Of a stretch of DNA of 9,048 nucleotides, positions 7,273 through 9,048 are shown one piece after another. The notes beneath the pieces were generated by a model. That model did not search any database, was not told where the DNA came from, and saw only the letters and a list, made by a program, of their open reading frames with translations. A program made the translations under genes and the position numbers. Source of the DNA: Sideroxydans sp. (GTDB lineage Bacteria > Pseudomonadota > Gammaproteobacteria > Burkholderiales > Gallionellaceae); NCBI GenBank assembly GCA_020057805.1, contig JAGVFD010000252.1, positions 1 through 9,048 on the forward strand, read 5' to 3'. The first letter of the stretch is position 1. The number at the start of each line of letters is the position of its first letter.

Positions 7273-7803
7273 ATGAAGCTCATCATTCTCGACCGTGATG
7301 GTGTAATCAACTATGACTCCGATCAATTCATCAAAAGTCCTGAAGAGTGGAAGCCGATTGCAGGTAGCTTGGAAGCGATTGCACGACTGAATCAAGCAGG
7401 CTATCGCGTGGTGGTGGCAACCAATCAATCGGGTATTGGGCGCGGGCTGTTTGATATGCCTACGCTGAATGCCATTCACGACAAGATGCACAAATCGTTA
7501 GCCTTGGTGGGCGGTCGTGTGGATGCAATTTTCTTTTGCCCGCACACCAGCGAATCCAACTGTACGTGTCGCAAACCGAAGAGCGGCATGATGGAAGAAA
7601 TCGCCGCGCGCTTTGCATGCAGCTTGCAAGGTGTGCCCGCAGTAGGCGATTCGCTACGTGATTTGGAAGCCTCGGCGCGCCTAGGTGCCACGCCTTATCT
7701 GGTACTCACAGGTAAGGGCATTAAAACGCAAGCCAAAGGTGGGCTGCCTGATGGCACCTTAACTTTTCCTGACCTCGCCTCCGTTGTTTCGACATTGCTA
7801 TGA
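7273..7803 (+). CDS. gmhB: D-glycero-beta-D-manno-heptose 1,7-bisphosphate 7-phosphatase
   Basis: GmhB removes the 7-phosphate from heptose 1,7-bisphosphate in the cytoplasmic route to ADP-heptose, the precursor of the LPS inner core. The 176-residue HAD-superfamily protein shows motif I DRDGVIN (7-13; nucleophile Asp7, acid/base Asp9), ATNQSGIGRG (49-58), the GmhB-type zinc-binding loop Cys89, His91, Cys97, Cys99 (CPHTSESNCTCRKPKSGM), and motif IV GDSLRDLEAS (125-134). The zinc loop separates it from unrelated HAD phosphatases; HisB-type histidinol-phosphatases share this arrangement, but the context lacks his genes. A TTG at 7234 would extend the frame into glyS; the ATG at 7273 gives the family N-terminus MKLIILDRDG. 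It lies 19 nt after glyS and overlaps plsC by 4 nt. Confidence 0.92.
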   Translation: MKLIILDRDGVINYDSDQFIKSPEEWKPIAGSLEAIARLNQAGYRVVVATNQSGIGRGLFDMPTLNAIHDKMHKSLALVGGRVDAIFFCPHTSESNCTCRKPKSGMMEEIAARFACSLQGVPAVGDSLRDLEASARLGATPYLVLTGKGIKTQAKGGLPDGTLTFPDLASVVSTLL

Positions 7804-8504
7804 CACTTATTCGTTCCATTATCTTTACGCTCGCGCAATTTCTTTACACAACGGCGTATGCGCTACTGTCGCCCTTCATCTACCCCTTTAACCAACATAC
7901 CCGCCATCGCCTGCTGTCAGGTTTTGCTGTCGGTATTTTGTGGTTGCTGAAAGTGATATGCGGCACACGTATGGAAATTCGTGGCGCGGAAAACATTCCC
8001 GCTCATCCCTGCGTGGTGTTGAGCAAACATCAATCCGCGTGGGAAACCATCTCGTTGCAAACCGTGCTGCCGCCGCATGTGTGGGTGGCTAAACGCGAGT
8101 TACTGTGGATTCCGTTTTTCGGTTGGTTGTTGGCATTGTCTTCACCTATCGCACTCAATCGCAGCAAAGGCAAAGAGTCGATGCGCCAAGTGTTAGAGCA
8201 AGGCAAGCAAAAACTGGACGCTGGATTTAGCGTGGTGATGTTTCCTGAAGGCACGCGTATTCCGTTTGGGCAACGCGGCAAATATAAAATCGGCGGCGCG
8301 ATGCTGGCCGAACAAAGCGGCGCGATGGTATTGCCGGTGGCGCACAACGCAGGAAAGTTTTGGGGCAAAAACTCCTTCATCAAACATCCCGGCACCATCG
8401 TCATGGTGATTGGCAAACCTATTGTCACCACCGGCCTGAAAGCCGATGAAATCAATCGCCTCACCGAAGCGTGGATTGAAGGCGAGATGACCAAGCTGGG
8501 TTAA
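7800..8504 (+). CDS. plsC: 1-acyl-sn-glycerol-3-phosphate acyltransferase (PlsC-like)
   Basis: The enzyme acylates lysophosphatidic acid to phosphatidic acid at the inner membrane, the second acylation of phospholipid synthesis. The 234-residue protein has an N-terminal hydrophobic segment (about 5-30) and a second one near 41-54, then the PlsC domain. Motif I is SKHQSAWET (75-83), giving His77 followed by Glu82, an HX4E in place of the usual HX4D. Motif II lies around ALNRSKGKESM (118-128), motif III is FPEGTR (148-153) and motif IV is LPVAHN (178-183). An acyltransferase acting on another lysophospholipid cannot be excluded. The ATG overlaps the gmhB stop (ATGA) with no clear ribosome binding site, so translation is probably coupled. 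No terminator with a T-run is seen downstream. Confidence 0.9.
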   Translation: MTLIRSIIFTLAQFLYTTAYALLSPFIYPFNQHTRHRLLSGFAVGILWLLKVICGTRMEIRGAENIPAHPCVVLSKHQSAWETISLQTVLPPHVWVAKRELLWIPFFGWLLALSSPIALNRSKGKESMRQVLEQGKQKLDAGFSVVMFPEGTRIPFGQRGKYKIGGAMLAEQSGAMVLPVAHNAGKFWGKNSFIKHPGTIVMVIGKPIVTTGLKADEINRLTEAWIEGEMTKLG

Positions 8505-8574
8505 TGTTAGGCAAAAATTTATCCACGAAAATCACGAAAGCACACGAACAAATTCAATGGCATCTCTATAAATT

Positions 8575-8601
8575 CGTCATACCGGCGGAGGCCGGTATCC
8601 A
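8575..8601 (+). repeat. REP-like palindrome, copy 2
   Basis: ATACCGGC-GGAG-GCCGGTAT (8579-8598) is an 8-bp perfect stem. Against the reverse complement of copy 3 it matches at 24 of 27 positions. Two of the three differences are on opposite sides of the same stem pair (A-T versus T-A), so the change is compensatory and keeps the hairpin. The third is in the loop. Confidence 0.75.
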
Positions 8602-8642
8602 GCTAATAAAATAGACAGTGCAACGCACTGACAAAAAACATT

Positions 8643-8683
8643 TTTAATAAATGCAATGGATTCCGGCCTGCGCCGGAATGACG
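8643..8683 (-). repeat. REP-like palindrome, copy 3, with AT-rich tail
   Basis: The core ATTCCGGCCTGCGCCGGAAT (8660-8679) lies in a 25-nt stretch (8657-8681) identical to copy 1 at 25-49. It is preceded by TTTAATAAA (8643-8651) at the same 5-nt spacing. It faces copy 2 in inverted orientation, so the two could also pair with each other into one long stem. Confidence 0.8.
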
Positions 8684-8692
8684 GGATTTTGG

Positions 8693-8704
8693 ACTTATAT
8701 AAGT
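8693..8704. promoter_or_regulatory. 12-bp perfect palindrome ACTTATATAAGT
   Basis: A perfect 12-bp palindrome inside the near-symmetric stretch GGACTTATATAAGTGTCC (8691-8708). It lies 44-85 bp before the possible starts of the metallopeptidase gene. It holds TATATA, which could serve as a poor -10 box; no matching -35 was found. It could be an operator or chance. Confidence 0.2.
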
Positions 8705-8777
8705 GTCCTCAAATGCATGCGATGCTTTTCGTGGATGAAGGAAGTTTTTGGAAAAATGGATCGCTTACGTTAAGAAG

Positions 8778-9048
8778 ATGTTCAAATCGCTCCGCTCCCC
8801 CTCATCGCAACCCTTGCTAGAGCAACGCACCCTTCAGTTGCTCGGCCAGCACATCCCTTTCACCCTCAAACGCAGCAAACGTCGCAGCATTGGTTTGCGC
8901 ATTGATGATCGAGGACTCACCGTGAGCGCCCCTTTGCGCGCCTCTGAAAAATGGCTGCATAGTGTGTTATTGGAAAAAGCCAATTGGGTGGTGGACAAGC
9001 TAGGCAGTTGGCAATCTAAAAAAGTACCCGCCATCGAATGGGGCGACG
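8778..9048 (+). CDS. YgjP/DUF45-type zinc metallopeptidase, 5' part only
   Basis: The frame is open to the window edge (about 90 residues). The N-terminal part shows the YgjP/SprT-like pattern: QHIPFTLKRSKRRSIGLRIDDRGLTVSAP, then LRASEKWLHSVLLEKANWVVDKLGSWQ. In this family the HExxH zinc site lies further downstream, beyond 9048, so catalytic competence cannot be judged. The start is ambiguous. ATG 8778 lacks a good ribosome binding site. TTG 8748, in frame, has AAGGA at 8738-8742 five nt upstream and would add MEKWIAYVKK; the upstream stop is TGA 8736-8738. In betaproteobacteria this gene commonly follows plsC, which supports the call. The cellular role of the family is poorly defined. Confidence 0.75.
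   Translation, partial: MFKSLRSPSSQPLLEQRTLQLLGQHIPFTLKRSKRRSIGLRIDDRGLTVSAPLRASEKWLHSVLLEKANWVVDKLGSWQSKKVPAIEWGD

Larger units (their letters stand above)
8521..8736. repeat. Composite repeat block bounded by 11-bp inverted repeats
   Basis: ATCCACGAAAA (8521-8531) and TTTTCGTGGAT (8726-8736) are perfect inverted repeats about 216 bp apart, between plsC and the metallopeptidase gene. The left end carries the heptamer CACGAAA at 8524 and 8533 and a variant CACGAAC at 8543. Inside lie two oppositely oriented REP-like palindromes, a 6-bp hairpin CAGTGC-AAC-GCACTG (8616-8630) and a 12-bp palindrome at 8693. No coding frame is visible. The arrangement resembles a small non-autonomous element (MITE or BIME), but no target-site duplication is apparent, and CACGAAA-type motifs also occur as short dispersed repeats. 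Confidence 0.45.

Noticed and set aside
8541..8640. CRISPR-like repeats in the intergenic region
   Set aside because: The repeats are palindromic, differ in orientation and spacing, and do not form a repeat-spacer array.
8834..9034. Minus-strand open frame near the window end
   Set aside because: The plus strand there encodes a recognisable YgjP-type N-terminus that remains open to the edge. The minus frame is its shadow.

Overview
The window looks like a stretch of betaproteobacterial chromosome of moderate GC content. The block glyQ-glyS-gmhB-plsC followed by a YgjP-type metalloprotease gene, with lnt close upstream, is a gene order I associate with betaproteobacteria. Residue-level similarity points the same way, but no species can be named from sequence alone. 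A member of the Nitrosomonadales is a guess.

Layout. Positions 1-79 hold a short palindromic repeat. On the minus strand follow an RluF-like 23S rRNA pseudouridine synthase (80-811) and, upstream of it, a MarC-family membrane protein (871-1497). A 42-bp divergent gap separates marC from lnt, apolipoprotein N-acyltransferase (1540-3123, plus). The 3' end of lnt runs into a CCCTCTCCC/GGGAGAGGG palindrome that supplies its last residues and the Shine-Dalgarno of a small GIY-YIG protein (3139-3399). Convergent to that, on the minus strand, is a type II toxin-antitoxin pair: an intact AbrB/MazE-type antitoxin (3781-4047) and a MazF/ChpB-type toxin (3437-3784) whose 8th codon is an amber stop. These small genes occupy the space between lnt and glyQ.

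From 4213 onward all genes are on the plus strand and tightly packed. glyQ and glyS overlap by 4 nt and encode the two subunits of glycyl-tRNA synthetase. gmhB starts 19 nt later and encodes the heptose bisphosphate phosphatase for LPS core precursors. plsC overlaps gmhB by 4 nt and encodes the lysophosphatidate acyltransferase. This run probably forms one transcript that joins tRNA charging with envelope building, and lnt is also an envelope gene. A roughly 270-bp intergenic region (8505-8777) follows, packed with palindromic repeats. The 5' end of a YgjP/DUF45 metallopeptidase gene then runs off the window.

Most of the window is housekeeping. The points worth a second look are the decayed toxin beside an intact antitoxin, the repeat elements (one recruited into coding sequence and a ribosome binding site, another forming a composite inverted pair bounded by 11-bp inverted repeats), and the uncertain 5' end of lnt, where a perfect 15-bp in-frame tandem duplication and a TATAAT hexamer coincide. 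I found no CRISPR array, tRNA, rRNA or transposase gene.
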